Positions 17,646 through 27,829 of a stretch of DNA of 64,000 nt are shown here, piece by piece. The notes beneath the pieces are model-generated. The model was not told where the DNA came from. It did no database searches and was given only the letters and a program-made list of their open reading frames with translations. The position numbers and the translations under genes are program-made. Each line of letters starts with the position of its first letter. Positions within the stretch are counted from its first letter, which is position 1. Source of the DNA: Prevotella sp. E13-27 (GTDB lineage: Bacteria; Bacteroidota; Bacteroidia; Bacteroidales; Bacteroidaceae); NCBI RefSeq assembly GCF_023217965.1, contig NZ_JALPSC010000002.1:1612001-1676000 (forward strand), written 5' to 3'.

Positions 17646-18461
17646 ATGAGTCAAGACACAGAAAGAAAAACCCTAACACTTAAGACTCTTACAAAGAGTA
17701 CGGTATGGGATGTTCAAGAAAATGATATTTTCCGCATGTGGGAAGGTGCAGAGAAAGACTCTGACACACGAGAGAATCTTCGCCACTATACCGACATTAT
17801 CCGTAGCGCTTTCATGATTGAGGAGATAGAAGACACCCCTATCATGAAGACAAAATACGAGAAGCAAGGATATAAGGTGGCACAGCTGAAGCTCGATGAG
17901 GACAAAAAGATTACATGGGCTATCAAGAAGCGCCCCATAGTAAGAGTGACCGACCTCACCTATGAGAACGTGCGCCACATCACAGCAGCAAAGCTCATTG
18001 AGGTTCTCGACCGCAACTTCGGTGGTGGTTGGGATTCTATCTCACAGAGCATCAAGGACATCATTGAGAGCGGCTTCGACATCTCTACCACTACCCTGCC
18101 AAAGGATCGTCTGCACAAGAAGGGCGGCATGTATGAAAAGAAAATCAACGATGGTTTCGAAGTGCTCGAAGTGCCCAAGGGAACATGGGTTGAAGCAATC
18201 TTCGCAAAAGCAAAGCCTGAGGCAGAGAAGCCACGCATGAAGATGTCATCACTCCGCGACTTGGACAGCGACAGCGAAGAGGATGATGATGCAGACGTAG
18301 AGATTGAGGACACATACAACAAGCCCGATGAGGACGACATGGAGCTGGAAGAGCCAAACGACGAGGATATCACAGAGGACAACTACTCTACGATGATGGA
18401 TCTTGGCTCTGGCGACCCTGACGAAGAGGCAGAGAACATATCTGACTACGGCGACGAGTAA
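17646..18461 (+). CDS. Conserved-looking protein with long acidic C-terminal tail, function unknown
   Basis: The 271-residue protein MSQDTERKTLTLKTLTKSTV has a mixed-charge N-terminal domain (to ~190) without a signal peptide or membrane segment. The final ~70 residues are dominated by Asp and Glu (for example SDSEEDDDADVEIEDTYN and EDDMELEEPNDEDITEDN). Acidic tails of this kind occur in RNA polymerase delta subunits and histone-chaperone-like proteins, but I cannot assign a family. It is monocistronic, with its own -7 box 39 bp upstream and a strong bidirectional terminator downstream. It is cytoplasmic by inference. Confidence 0.75.
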   Translation: MSQDTERKTLTLKTLTKSTVWDVQENDIFRMWEGAEKDSDTRENLRHYTDIIRSAFMIEEIEDTPIMKTKYEKQGYKVAQLKLDEDKKITWAIKKRPIVRVTDLTYENVRHITAAKLIEVLDRNFGGGWDSISQSIKDIIESGFDISTTTLPKDRLHKKGGMYEKKINDGFEVLEVPKGTWVEAIFAKAKPEAEKPRMKMSSLRDLDSDSEEDDDADVEIEDTYNKPDEDDMELEEPNDEDITEDNYSTMMDLGSGDPDEEAENISDYGDE

Positions 18462-18510
18462 ACAATACTGCTTTATATAATCAGCGGACTATTTCCAATC
18501 CGAACATAAA

Positions 18511-18543
18511 AAACGCTTCCAAGCAATCAGCCTGGAAGCGTTT
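18511..18543. terminator. Bidirectional intrinsic terminator between convergent genes
   Basis: AAACGCTTCCA (18511-18521) pairs perfectly with TGGAAGCGTTT (18533-18543), with A/T runs on both sides. It serves the acidic-tail gene (plus) and glgP (minus). Confidence 0.85.
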
Positions 18544-18574
18544 CTTTTATTTGTGTCGTATCTCTACTTCACCA

Positions 18575-21145
18575 TTAGAATGAAGGGAGTTCAAGCCACT
18601 TTACGTAGCAGAAGTCCTGACGGTGAGGCAGGTTCTTGTTCTTAGGATACATACGTACTGCACTCTTGTACTGGCCAGCCTGCTTTGGAGCGAGCTCAGC
18701 CTCAAAGGTGTAGTTGATGCCATCCTTAGCCACCATCTTCAGAGGCTCAACGCTAAAGATGTGCTCCTCGCCGTTATTGTCAACATAAACGTTAACCTTC
18801 TCGAGAGCTACAGCGTCATCGAGACCCTGCTCGTTGATGACATAACGCAGAGTGTACTTCTGGTCTGTCTGAATGCCAGATGCAGGATAATCCCACTCAG
18901 CCTTAACAACAGATATGCCATCCCAACGCTCTGCAACAGTCTCCTTCCAAAGAGCAATCTCCTTAGCCAACTGGTTGTTGTTCTTAGAGATCTCCTTGAA
19001 GCGCTTAGCCTCCTTCTCATAGAACTTAGAATAGTAGTCGTCGAGCTGACGCTTCATGGTGTAGTGAGGAGCAATCTGGGCGATAGAGTTCTTGATTACC
19101 TTAATCCAACCCTCAGAGATGCCCTTCTCGTTCTTAGCATAGTAGAGAGGCACGATCTCGTTCTCAAGCAGAGAATAGATTGTAGCTGCGTCGAGCTGAT
19201 CCTGATAGCCCTGGTTCTGATATGTGCGCTTCTCAGTAAGAGCCCAACCAGCACCCTCACGATAACCCTCAAGCCACCAACCATCTTTCACAGAGAGGTT
19301 TACGACACCATTCATCTCGGCCTTCTCACCTGATGTACCAGAAGCCTCGAGAGGACGTGTAGGAGTATTCATCCAGATATCAACGCCTGAAACGAGACGA
19401 CGAGCCAACAGGAAGTCATAGTCCTCAAGGAAGATAATCTTACCCTGGAACTCAGGACGCTGAGAAATCTCGAAGATACGCTTGATGAGTCCCTGACCAG
19501 CGCCATCGGCGGGGTGAGCCTTACCTGCGAAGATGAATATTACTGGATGCTCAGGATCGTTAACGATCTTAGCCAGACGAGCCTCGTCGGTGAACAGCAG
19601 GTGAGCACGCTTGTAGGTAGCGAAGCGGCGGCAGAAGCCGATGACAAGAGCATTAGGATTGAGGCGTCCCATCAGCTTAGTGATACGTGAGGGATCGCCC
19701 TGGTTCTTCAGCCATGTGTCGCGGAACTGAACCTGAATATAATCGAAGAGCTTCTGCTTAAGAGCCATACGTGTCTCCCAGATCTCCTCATCAGGACAGT
19801 TATAGATGCCGTGCCAGATTTCCTCATTAGACTGGTCGAACATGAAGTTCTTGTCGAAGTACTTCTTGTAAACGTCGAGCCACTCAGCAGCAACCCATGT
19901 TGGGAAGTGTACACCATTGGTAACGTAGCCAACGTGGTTCTCCTCAGGATAGTAGCCGTTCCAAATACCAGAGAACATCTTCTGTGATACCCAGCCGTGA
20001 AGCTTTGACACGCCGTTAACCTCCTGACAGGTGTTACATGCGAATGTTGACATACAGAACTTCTCTCCGTGGTCATCAGGATTTGTACGACCCATGCCAA
20101 TGAACTCGTCCCATGTGATGCCGAGCTTCTGCGGATAGCCTCCCATATACTTGCCGAAAAGACCTTCATCGAAGTAGTCGTGACCTGCAGGAACAGGAGT
20201 GTGAACAGTATAGAGGCCACTTGCACGAACGAGCTCCATTGCCTGGTTGAAAGTAAGACCCTCGTCGATATAGTCGCACAGACGCTGCAGGTTGCAGAGA
20301 GCAGCGTGACCCTCGTTGCAGTGGTAAATATCCTTCTTGATGCCGAGCTTCTTCAGAGTCAGCACGCCACCGATACCGAGCAGAATCTCCTGCTTCAGAC
20401 GGTTCTCCCAGTCACCACCGTAGAGTGAGTGAGTGATCGGCTTGTCGTACTCTGAGTTCATCTCGTTGTCTGTATCGAGAAGATAGAGCTTGATACGACC
20501 TACGTTTACACGCCAAACATAAGCGTGAACGGTGTAGTTCATATAAGGAACTTCTACAACCATTGGGTTGCCGTCCTTGTCAAGTTGACGCTCAATAGGA
20601 AGCGATGTAAAGTTCTGTGCCTCATACTTAGCAATCTGCTGGCCGTCCATAGAGAGACTCTGTGTGAAGTATCCGAAACGATAGAGGAAACCAATAGCAC
20701 ACATGTCAACATTTGAGTCAGAAGCCTCTTTCAGGTAGTCACCAGCAAGCATGCCCAGACCACCAGAGTAAATCTTCAGAGCTGAGTGCATACCATACTC
20801 CATAGAGAAGTATGCCACAGAAGGACGCTTCTTGTCGGGCTCTACATCAATATAGGCACGGAACAACTCATAGACTATCTTGATGCGCTTCATCAGAGCC
20901 TTGTCCTTGATAATCTCGTCCTTGCGTGAATGGCTCAGACGCTCAAGGAGCATCACGGGATTGTGCTTCACATCGTGGTAGAGCTCAGGATCAAGGTCAC
21001 GGAACAGGTCGCGAGCCTCATAGTTCCACACCCACCACAGGTTGTGTGCAATCTCATCGAGGCACTTCAACTCTTCGGGAAGGCTCGATTTCACTGTCAG
21101 CTCTCTCCAAAGAGGAGCATTTGTGTAGTCAGCTTTGATTTTCAT
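18575..21145 (-). CDS. glgP: Alpha-glucan (glycogen) phosphorylase
   Basis: This GT35 enzyme releases glucose-1-phosphate from glycogen using pyridoxal phosphate. The 856-residue protein carries the DUF3417 N-terminal region ([20 protein letters not shown]), [36 protein letters not shown] and the phosphate-binding segment [21 protein letters not shown] shorter C-terminal beta domain follows. The expected PLP-lysine segment in GT35 is the [12 protein letters not shown] lysine. It lies 62 bp downstream of glycogen synthase on the same strand, pairing storage with mobilisation. Confidence 0.95.
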   Translation of the reverse strand: MKIKADYTNAPLWRELTVKSSLPEELKCLDEIAHNLWWVWNYEARDLFRDLDPELYHDVKHNPVMLLERLSHSRKDEIIKDKALMKRIKIVYELFRAYIDVEPDKKRPSVAYFSMEYGMHSALKIYSGGLGMLAGDYLKEASDSNVDMCAIGFLYRFGYFTQSLSMDGQQIAKYEAQNFTSLPIERQLDKDGNPMVVEVPYMNYTVHAYVWRVNVGRIKLYLLDTDNEMNSEYDKPITHSLYGGDWENRLKQEILLGIGGVLTLKKLGIKKDIYHCNEGHAALCNLQRLCDYIDEGLTFNQAMELVRASGLYTVHTPVPAGHDYFDEGLFGKYMGGYPQKLGITWDEFIGMGRTNPDDHGEKFCMSTFACNTCQEVNGVSKLHGWVSQKMFSGIWNGYYPEENHVGYVTNGVHFPTWVAAEWLDVYKKYFDKNFMFDQSNEEIWHGIYNCPDEEIWETRMALKQKLFDYIQVQFRDTWLKNQGDPSRITKLMGRLNPNALVIGFCRRFATYKRAHLLFTDEARLAKIVNDPEHPVIFIFAGKAHPADGAGQGLIKRIFEISQRPEFQGKIIFLEDYDFLLARRLVSGVDIWMNTPTRPLEASGTSGEKAEMNGVVNLSVKDGWWLEGYREGAGWALTEKRTYQNQGYQDQLDAATIYSLLENEIVPLYYAKNEKGISEGWIKVIKNSIAQIAPHYTMKRQLDDYYSKFYEKEAKRFKEISKNNNQLAKEIALWKETVAERWDGISVVKAEWDYPASGIQTDQKYTLRYVINEQGLDDAVALEKVNVYVDNNGEEHIFSVEPLKMVAKDGINYTFEAELAPKQAGQYKSAVRMYPKNKNLPHRQDFCYVKWLELPSF

Positions 21146-21207
21146 TGTTATAAATGATTAGAATAATAATTATTTACACCTATTTTAATATATATAATAT
21201 AGCTCTT

Positions 21208-22869
21208 CTACAGGGCTGCTCTTACTGCTGCCTTGCGAAGTGCGATATCGTATGCTTCGTAATAATACTTGATAAACTCGCTCCAAAGGGCTTTCTTCGA
21301 CAGCTTCTCGGCATTCTTACGACATTTATCTTTCTCCTTGTCTGTAAGACCAGAATAATAAGCCACCGTATCCTTTATGATATCGGCCACCTCAGAGTAG
21401 TTATAGTCAGTGCGATGAATGACCTTAACGCCATCGGCAATCTCGCCATCACGTCCGAGTTCCTTGTTTACCCACATTCCGAATCCTGCAAGGTCGGTAG
21501 TGATACATGGAACCTTAAATGCCACTGCCTCAAGAGGTGTGTAGCCCCAAGGCTCGTAGTATGATGGATATATGCAGAGGTCGTTGCCAAGCAGCACATC
21601 ATAGTATGTGAGGTTCATTATGCCATCCTTGCCATCAAGATAGCAAGGCAGGAACACCACCTTGACATTATCCTCATGACGATTGTGCATATCGTAGAAC
21701 TTCATCATGTTAAGCACATTGTCGTGTCCCATGTTGTGAAGCCAGTGTGTCACCTGGGGCACCTCCAATGGTGTTGTGAACTTCTCGTTTGAATTCAGTC
21801 GTTCCATGAGATCCTGACGTGGCTCGCCCACCCATCCAGGTACAACGATGAATGCCAGAACCTTCTTTTTCAGGTCGCGATCACGCAACAGACGGTTCAT
21901 TGCCTCAACAAACACATCGATACCCTTGTTTCTGAACTCATAGCGTCCAGATGTTGAAACGATGATTGTCTCGTCGTCAAGTTCCTCACCCAGCAAGGCA
22001 TTTGCCACAGAGAGCATCTTCTTTCGTGCCTGCTTGCGCTTAAGATTGAAAATCTGAGTCTTTGGAACAAAACTATTGTCGAAGCCATTAGGCAGTACAA
22101 CATCAACGGGCTTGTCAAGAAGTTCCAGACACTCGCGAGCTGTGATGTCACTAACCGTAGTGAAGCAGTCAACATTATGTGCAGTCTGTTTCTCAATAGA
22201 GTGCTTGCTCTGCATGTTCAGCTCATCGGCCATCTGGTCACCGTTATAAGCGAACAGATAATCATAGAGTGGCTTCTGGTTACCTGCGATAGAGCGTCCT
22301 ATGCTCGTTGCATGAGTAGTGAAGACAGTACCAATCTGAGGCACTTTCTTCTTGATGTAGAGCGCACCAAGTCCGCACATCCACTCATTGGCATGATATA
22401 CAACATTCAATGAAGGATTGTTTAGGTGTTTGTACATACTCTCAACAACCAATGCTGCTGCATAGGAGAACATTGATGCCTCGTCGTAGTCACCGTAGGC
22501 GTGTAATGAATCAACCTGGAAGTTTTCCCAAAGCCAAGTGTAGATTTCGTTTTTCTTTTCGAAGAATGGATTGAAGTCCACCAATACTGCGATAGGTTCT
22601 CCTGGAATGGTCCATCGGCCTACCCTTACATTCAGTCCCTGTTCCTTAGCCTCCCGTTGCCACTGGGCAAAAAGAGTCTTATCCTCTCGGAAATAGAGGC
22701 TTTCTTTATCTTTCCAAAAATCCGGACCGATAAAAATAATCTTGTCTTTTAGTTTATCCTGAAGAGTCTTTGCACGAGTAGAAAGGACCGTATAAATACC
22801 ACCAACCTTGTTACATACTTCCCAACTCGACTCAAATATGTAGTCAGGACATAATTGTTCTTTATTCAT
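21208..22869 (-). CDS. Glycogen synthase, eukaryotic (GT3) type
   Basis: The sequence MNKEQLCPDYIFESSWEVCNKVGGIYTVLSTRA is the hallmark start of GT3 glycogen synthases, which use UDP-glucose, unlike the GT5 GlgA of most bacteria. Further motifs are VVYHANEWMCGLGALYIKKK, TVSDITARECLELL, NGFDNSFV, TSGRYEFRNKGIDVF and YPSYYEPWGYTPLEA with the retaining-enzyme E-x7-E pattern. The 553-residue start at 22869 is chosen over an upstream ATG at 22893 because the -7 box (TATCTTTG, minus 22891-22898) overlaps the latter. Probably cotranscribed with glgP. Confidence 0.93.
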   Translation of the reverse strand: MNKEQLCPDYIFESSWEVCNKVGGIYTVLSTRAKTLQDKLKDKIIFIGPDFWKDKESLYFREDKTLFAQWQREAKEQGLNVRVGRWTIPGEPIAVLVDFNPFFEKKNEIYTWLWENFQVDSLHAYGDYDEASMFSYAAALVVESMYKHLNNPSLNVVYHANEWMCGLGALYIKKKVPQIGTVFTTHATSIGRSIAGNQKPLYDYLFAYNGDQMADELNMQSKHSIEKQTAHNVDCFTTVSDITARECLELLDKPVDVVLPNGFDNSFVPKTQIFNLKRKQARKKMLSVANALLGEELDDETIIVSTSGRYEFRNKGIDVFVEAMNRLLRDRDLKKKVLAFIVVPGWVGEPRQDLMERLNSNEKFTTPLEVPQVTHWLHNMGHDNVLNMMKFYDMHNRHEDNVKVVFLPCYLDGKDGIMNLTYYDVLLGNDLCIYPSYYEPWGYTPLEAVAFKVPCITTDLAGFGMWVNKELGRDGEIADGVKVIHRTDYNYSEVADIIKDTVAYYSGLTDKEKDKCRKNAEKLSKKALWSEFIKYYYEAYDIALRKAAVRAAL

Positions 22870-22973
22870 GTTTATAATTAATAGCGCTTGCAAAGATAAG
22901 TAAAAAATTCTAACTTTAGAAAATTTTTATACATATATTTTTCGTTTTCACCAATTAATTGATTTAAATTTGG

Positions 22974-22981
22974 TACTTTTG
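22974..22981 (+). promoter_or_regulatory. -7 box of the small secreted protein gene
   Basis: TACTTTTG lies 33 bp before the ATG at 23014 and is divergent from the glycogen synthase -7 box at 22891-22898 (minus). No -33 TTTG is visible at the right distance. Confidence 0.5.
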
Positions 22982-23013
22982 CAACGAGAAATCGGTAAAA
23001 ACTCAAAAATCAA

Positions 23014-23478
23014 ATGAAAAAAGCATTTTTTTTCGCGAGATACAGAACATTATTTTTTTTATTGTTCACTATAGCGCTATCGTTTCAAGCCAAAAGCATC
23101 AATGCACAACGCCTTGACCTGAGAAACGACAAATTTAATCTAATAATGCAGTTGGACCTAACCAATCAGGACATTATTGTTCCTGATCATGAGCTCTATG
23201 GTCCTGTGGCAGGTTTCGTGGGTAAAACAAACCATTCCTTCTACTGGATAGCCGTGAAAGTAGAAAACACGAAGAAGGGAGCCACGATAGAGCTTATAAA
23301 TGATTTTGGCAGCGAGAACCTCACTGCCAAAATCGTTCAACTCAATGATTCTACTTACGAGCTTACTCAGCTCAAGGGAAGCACACTTAGGCTTCCCGAA
23401 GGTGGGAAATGGCAGAAGATGCCCACTTCCCTTATTTTCAGAAGCTGCAAGAGAAGCCCAGAGAAGAGTACTCCTTAA
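23014..23478 (+). CDS. Small secreted protein of unknown function
   Basis: The 154-residue protein has a basic N-terminus and a hydrophobic stretch (TLFFLLFTIALSFQAKSINA), consistent with a signal peptide cleaved near residue 31. The mature part is a predicted beta-rich domain (LDLRNDKFNLIMQLDLTNQD, GFVGKTNHSFYWIAVKVEN). I do not recognise a named family, although the pattern looks like a Bacteroidales-wide periplasmic protein. Its last 41 bp overlap the end of the convergent DUF3078 gene. Confidence 0.7.
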   Translation: MKKAFFFARYRTLFFLLFTIALSFQAKSINAQRLDLRNDKFNLIMQLDLTNQDIIVPDHELYGPVAGFVGKTNHSFYWIAVKVENTKKGATIELINDFGSENLTAKIVQLNDSTYELTQLKGSTLRLPEGGKWQKMPTSLIFRSCKRSPEKSTP

Positions 23479-24619
23479 ACTGCCAGTATCCCAACTCCTC
23501 GTCACGAGTATTCGAATCGTCGAAGCGTGGGAAGAGGAACAGGTTAGCTGTGATATATTTCGACACGCGCAGCTCGAAAGTATTTTCCCATTCCATCTCT
23601 ACACGGTGATAAGAAGTGAAGGCATAAAGTCTTGTCTTCCATTTCACCACGTCACTCATCTTCCATTCGAGCGAGGATGTAAGCTGCGAACCAAAGTCTG
23701 TCAGCGAATGAGTATGCTTATCTATCTTCACGCCGAAGCTCTTTGCCAAATCTGTTCTGTCCACATATCTGTAGTTGATTGCCAACGGAGACATGTTGAC
23801 AGTACCAGTAAGACGCTTATTGAACCATTCCACCTTATAATCCATACCGAGACCTAAGTTAAGGTTGAAAGGTGACATGAAGTCAGAATAGACTTTCTTA
23901 TTGTTTGGCTTCAGGCCATGTGTAAACTGTGTATATGCAAGCACCTGAAGAGTGTAGTACCATCTGTCTATAGCCTGCAGACCAATCTTACCTGTGTAAC
24001 GGATGAGGTCTTCGTTTGTTTTGAACTCATTCACTGTGTCAGAAGGGGATGTCTGGAAGCCGAGTTTCATCTCCAGTTTGTTATCCCACTTCCAGCGTGA
24101 CTTGTTGTCATAGTTTGCCTCAAGCGTTAGACCGGCAATAGCTGAATAGTTGCTCTCGCCACCTTTGTACCAGTTCTCAGACACATAGTTCTGCATGAAC
24201 TGCAGATAGCCATCGGCCTTGTTTGTCCAAAACTTTGGCTTCTCGACAACTATCTCCACTGGGTCAGCCACAGGCATCATCTCAGGCATGGGCTCAGCCT
24301 CGTCAACGATTGCCACCTCCTGCTGAATGGGAGCGTCGAGGTCCTGGCGCAACTCTCCCGACTCGTTCATCTCCTTCTCGGAGTTTCTCACCAAGTCAGG
24401 TCGCTCCAGATAGATACGCATCAGCGCTGATGAAATCTCCTCACTCAGTTCGTCATCACTCTGGGCAGAAGTGAGTTTCAACTGGTTCTGAGCCACAGAA
24501 TGATAGAAAGTCAACGGACCGAAAAGAGGATACAGCTGTCCGCTTGACATTTTTCCCGACTGTGCAGAACTCATGCCAACCAGCATGGTTGCTGCAAAAA
24601 ACAACAATATTTTCTTCAT
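23438..24619 (-). CDS. DUF3078 outer-membrane protein
   Basis: The 393-residue protein starts MKKILLFFAATMLVGMSSAQ, a signal peptide. An acidic/proline linker (EAEPMPEMMPVADPVEIVVE) follows, then alternating amphipathic strands (FWTNKADGYLQFMQNYVSENWYKGG) ending in a C-terminal Phe, typical of outer-membrane barrels. DUF3078 proteins are Bacteroidetes-specific and of unknown function. The start at 24619 is preferred to 24658 because a -7 box TATCTTTG (minus, 24629-24636) lies between them, giving a leader of only about 5 nt. Confidence 0.8.
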   Translation of the reverse strand: MKKILLFFAATMLVGMSSAQSGKMSSGQLYPLFGPLTFYHSVAQNQLKLTSAQSDDELSEEISSALMRIYLERPDLVRNSEKEMNESGELRQDLDAPIQQEVAIVDEAEPMPEMMPVADPVEIVVEKPKFWTNKADGYLQFMQNYVSENWYKGGESNYSAIAGLTLEANYDNKSRWKWDNKLEMKLGFQTSPSDTVNEFKTNEDLIRYTGKIGLQAIDRWYYTLQVLAYTQFTHGLKPNNKKVYSDFMSPFNLNLGLGMDYKVEWFNKRLTGTVNMSPLAINYRYVDRTDLAKSFGVKIDKHTHSLTDFGSQLTSSLEWKMSDVVKWKTRLYAFTSYHRVEMEWENTFELRVSKYITANLFLFPRFDDSNTRDEELGYWQFKEYSSLGFSCSF

Positions 24620-24700
24620 AACTGGCTGCAAAGATAGTGTTTTTTTCTCTTTTTGCATCTAAAAAAATGTTCAAAATGCAATAAACCGAAAAAAAGTTAG

Positions 24701-24708
24701 TACTTTTG
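24701..24708 (+). promoter_or_regulatory. -7 box of yidC
   Basis: TACTTTTG lies 85 bp before the yidC ATG. No consensus -33 TTTG is visible. Confidence 0.45.
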
Positions 24709-24793
24709 CGCCTTAATTGCGTATTGTGCTTTCTTTGAAAGTAGATTAACGGAAGTCTAAACACAGAGTAACAAAAAATAATAACACATAAAA

Positions 24794-26653
24794 ATGAACA
24801 AAGACACATTAACCGGATTCGTATTAATTGGTATTGTGCTCATTGGCTTCTCTTGGTGGAACCAGCCATCGGAGGAACAGATAGCAGAATACCAGCGCCA
24901 GCAGGACAGCATCGCTGCAGTACAGAGCGACTTAGAGGCTAAGCAAAAAATGGCAGAGGCTGAGCGCAAGGATAGTTTCGTAATAACGAATCAAGACAGC
25001 GCCATCGTAAAGCAGGAAGCTAAAGACATAGTGCTGAAGAACGAGAAGGTTGAGCTAACCCTTTCAACCAAAGGCGGCACTTTGACCCAGGCCATCATCC
25101 TCGGCTTCGAGGATAAGGACTCTGCCGAAAACCTCACGCTCTTCACTCCTGAAGACCAGCAGATGAACTTCATGCTGGCTGGCAAAAGCGAGAACTTCAG
25201 CACACAGGAGCTTTTCTTCACTCCGACAAACGTTACAGACCGCACCGTAACGATGACTGCTCCTATGCAGAACGGAGGTAGCATAATCCTCGACTATGAG
25301 CTTGGCGAAGACTACATGCTCCACTTCTCTCTTGCCACAAAAGGCATGAGCGGCATGTTTGCTCCTAACTACAACGCAGTTGACATCAACTGGAACTCAC
25401 GCGCACGTCAGCAGGAGAAAGGATTCATGTTTGAAAATCGCTACGCCACCCTCACCTACAAAGAGAAGGATGGCGGCACCGACTACCTCAGCGAGACCTC
25501 TGACGTCAATGAGACTGTAGAGGAAGCCCTTGACTGGGTAGCATTCAAGAACCAGTTCTTCTCAGCAGTCCTCATTTCCAAGGACGACTTTGCAAAGAAC
25601 GCAAAGCTCACAAGCACCCCGCAGGAGAAAGGCTCTGGCTACCTGAAGAACTACGACGCAGCACTTAGCACAGTTTTCGATCCCTCTGGCGCCAAAGCCT
25701 CAGAGTTCGAGATGTATATCGGTCCCAACGATTTCCGTCTTATTAAAGATGTGGAAGAGCAGAGCCGTTTCGGCAAGGATCTCGACCTCGAGCAGCTTGT
25801 CTATCTTGGATGGCCTCTGTTCCGTTGGATAAACCGTTGGTTCACGCTCTATGTCTTCGACTGGCTCACAGGCTTCGGTCTCAACATGGGCATTGTGCTC
25901 ATCCTCATCACCATGCTTCTGAAGGCTATCACCTACCCCATGGTGAAGAAGAGCTACATGTCATCGGCAAAGATGCGCGTGCTGAAGCCAAAACTCGAAG
26001 AGGCAACCAAAGAGTACGACAAGCCCGAAGATCAGATGAAGAAGCAGCAGGCAATGATGCAGCTCTACACCCAGTATGGCGTGTCACCCCTCTCAGGCTG
26101 TCTGCCCATGCTCATCCAGATGCCTATCTGGATTGCCATGTTCAACTTCGTGCCAAACGCCATCCAGCTGCGCCGTGAGTCATTCCTCTGGATTGACGAC
26201 CTCTCTACCTATGACCCCATCATTGAGTGGAGCACAAACATCTGGATGATTGGCGATCACCTGTCGCTCACCTGTATCCTCTTCTGTGTATCCAACATTC
26301 TCTATAGCTACATGACCATGCGTCAGCAGCGTGACCAGATGGTTGGTCAGCAGGCAGATCAGATGAAGATTATGCAGTGGATGATGTATCTCATGCCACT
26401 TGCGTTCTTCTTCATGTTCAACGACTACTCAGCAGGTCTTAACTTCTACTACTTCGTGTCACTCTTCTTCTCCGCTGCCATCATGTGGATCCTCCGCAAG
26501 ACCACAAACGATGAAAAGCTCCTCGCCATCCTCGAGGCTCGCTATAAGGAGAACAAGAACAACCCAAAGAAGCAGAGCACACTCGCTGCTCGCTTGGAGG
26601 CCCTGCAAAAGCAGGCTGACGAGCTGCAGCGCCAGCGTAATAACAGGAAGTAA
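24794..26653 (+). CDS. yidC: Membrane protein insertase YidC
   Basis: YidC inserts and folds inner-membrane proteins with or without SecYEG. The 619-residue protein has an N-terminal transmembrane anchor (FVLIGIVLIGFSWW). A large periplasmic beta-sandwich domain follows (~residues 60-330), then the conserved 60KD_IMP core with GLNMGIVLILITMLLKAITYP and SPLSGCLPMLIQMPIWIAMF. The tail is basic (RQRNNRK). The length and order match Bacteroidetes YidC. A terminator follows at 26680-26710. Confidence 0.96.
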   Translation: MNKDTLTGFVLIGIVLIGFSWWNQPSEEQIAEYQRQQDSIAAVQSDLEAKQKMAEAERKDSFVITNQDSAIVKQEAKDIVLKNEKVELTLSTKGGTLTQAIILGFEDKDSAENLTLFTPEDQQMNFMLAGKSENFSTQELFFTPTNVTDRTVTMTAPMQNGGSIILDYELGEDYMLHFSLATKGMSGMFAPNYNAVDINWNSRARQQEKGFMFENRYATLTYKEKDGGTDYLSETSDVNETVEEALDWVAFKNQFFSAVLISKDDFAKNAKLTSTPQEKGSGYLKNYDAALSTVFDPSGAKASEFEMYIGPNDFRLIKDVEEQSRFGKDLDLEQLVYLGWPLFRWINRWFTLYVFDWLTGFGLNMGIVLILITMLLKAITYPMVKKSYMSSAKMRVLKPKLEEATKEYDKPEDQMKKQQAMMQLYTQYGVSPLSGCLPMLIQMPIWIAMFNFVPNAIQLRRESFLWIDDLSTYDPIIEWSTNIWMIGDHLSLTCILFCVSNILYSYMTMRQQRDQMVGQQADQMKIMQWMMYLMPLAFFFMFNDYSAGLNFYYFVSLFFSAAIMWILRKTTNDEKLLAILEARYKENKNNPKKQSTLAARLEALQKQADELQRQRNNRK

Positions 26654-26679
26654 ATCATACTCACATATTATTATAATAG

Positions 26680-26710
26680 TTGAGGTGGCAGTTTCTCTCT
26701 ACCACCTCAA
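26680..26710 (+). terminator. Intrinsic terminator of yidC
   Basis: TTGAGGTGG (26680-26688) pairs perfectly with CCACCTCAA (26702-26710), followed by TTCGTTTTATTAT. Confidence 0.8.
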
Positions 26711-26777
26711 TTCGTTTTATTATATCCTATCATGACAATTTATTTCCAGATTTCATGCCTATCACAATCATTTTTAT

Positions 26778-26785
26778 TACTTTTG
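26778..26785 (+). promoter_or_regulatory. -7 box of the BASS transporter gene
   Basis: TACTTTTG lies 19 bp before the ATG at 26805, giving a leader of about 15 nt. No -33 TTTG is visible. Confidence 0.5.
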
Positions 26786-26804
26786 CAGCCAAAATAAAGA
26801 AACT

Positions 26805-27782
26805 ATGATGATACAACCAATGATACGACTAAGCCGTTGGCTTGCTGGCAATGCCTCGCTGTTTATTATTGCCATTGCCATACTGACCTTCTTTCTGCCT
26901 GAACTCTTCGTGTGGGTGAGAGGCACAACTCAGACCGTCATTCTAGGCATTATCATGCTGACAATGGGACTAACGCTGACTACTGATGACTTCCGCATAC
27001 TAGCCCGCAGGCCACTGGACATTCTTTTAGGTACGTGTGCACAATTCTTCATCATGCCATGCGTTGCCTACCTGTTAACACGTGTGTTTCATCTGGAACC
27101 AGCCTTAGCATTGGGCATATTGCTGGTGGGTTGCTGTCCGGGTGGTGTGTCGAGCAACATCATGTCATATCTCTGTCACGGTGATGTAGCCTTCTCGGTA
27201 GGCATGACCTGCGCATCCACCCTACTCGCTCCCGTCATGACACCCTTGTTGATGCAACTCACGGCTGGGGAGATTATTGAGATAGATGCCGTCGGCATGT
27301 TCCTGAACATTCTCATAGTGACAATTATCCCTGTTGGAATAGGCTGTTTCTTGAATTACACCTATTCAAACAGCAGGCATTTCCCCACCATACAAAGCCT
27401 GATGCCCGGTCTCAGCGTGATATGTCTGGCTTGCATCGTAGGCGGAGTTATCTCAACAGTACACGATGATTTGATAGCTCGCGGACTGTGGCTCTTCCTT
27501 TGGACCTTTGCTGTGGTGTTCTGTCACAACACGCTGGGCTATATCTTCGGCTACATGGCTGGTCGCATAGCTGGCTTTACTCAAGCTAAGAAGCGCACCA
27601 TCAGTATTGAGGTGGGCATGCAGAATGCGGGACTCGCCACAGTTCTTGCTGGCAACTTCTTCGCCGCCCAGCCCCTGGCTGTACTACCTTGTGCCATCAG
27701 TTGCGCCTGGCATAGCATCAGTGGCACCATACTGGCAGGCATCTTCCTGCGCTTCGACAAGAAAACGAAAAAGGGCTGCTAA
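26805..27782 (+). CDS. Bile acid:sodium symporter (BASS) family transporter
   Basis: The 325-residue protein has about nine to ten transmembrane segments. BASS features include LVGCCPGGVSSNIMSYLCHGDVAFSV, with the conserved CCPGG/SN sodium-site motif, and EVGMQNAGLATVLA in the second crossover. Relatives move bile acids, pantothenate or other organic anions with sodium; the substrate here cannot be told. Two ATG codons open the frame (26805 and 26808). It is monocistronic and convergent with the transposase-like gene. Confidence 0.88.
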   Translation: MMIQPMIRLSRWLAGNASLFIIAIAILTFFLPELFVWVRGTTQTVILGIIMLTMGLTLTTDDFRILARRPLDILLGTCAQFFIMPCVAYLLTRVFHLEPALALGILLVGCCPGGVSSNIMSYLCHGDVAFSVGMTCASTLLAPVMTPLLMQLTAGEIIEIDAVGMFLNILIVTIIPVGIGCFLNYTYSNSRHFPTIQSLMPGLSVICLACIVGGVISTVHDDLIARGLWLFLWTFAVVFCHNTLGYIFGYMAGRIAGFTQAKKRTISIEVGMQNAGLATVLAGNFFAAQPLAVLPCAISCAWHSISGTILAGIFLRFDKKTKKGC

Positions 27783-27829
27783 AAAAGTATGTCAACGTCA
27801 CCGGACATGTTGGAATATAAAAACTGACA

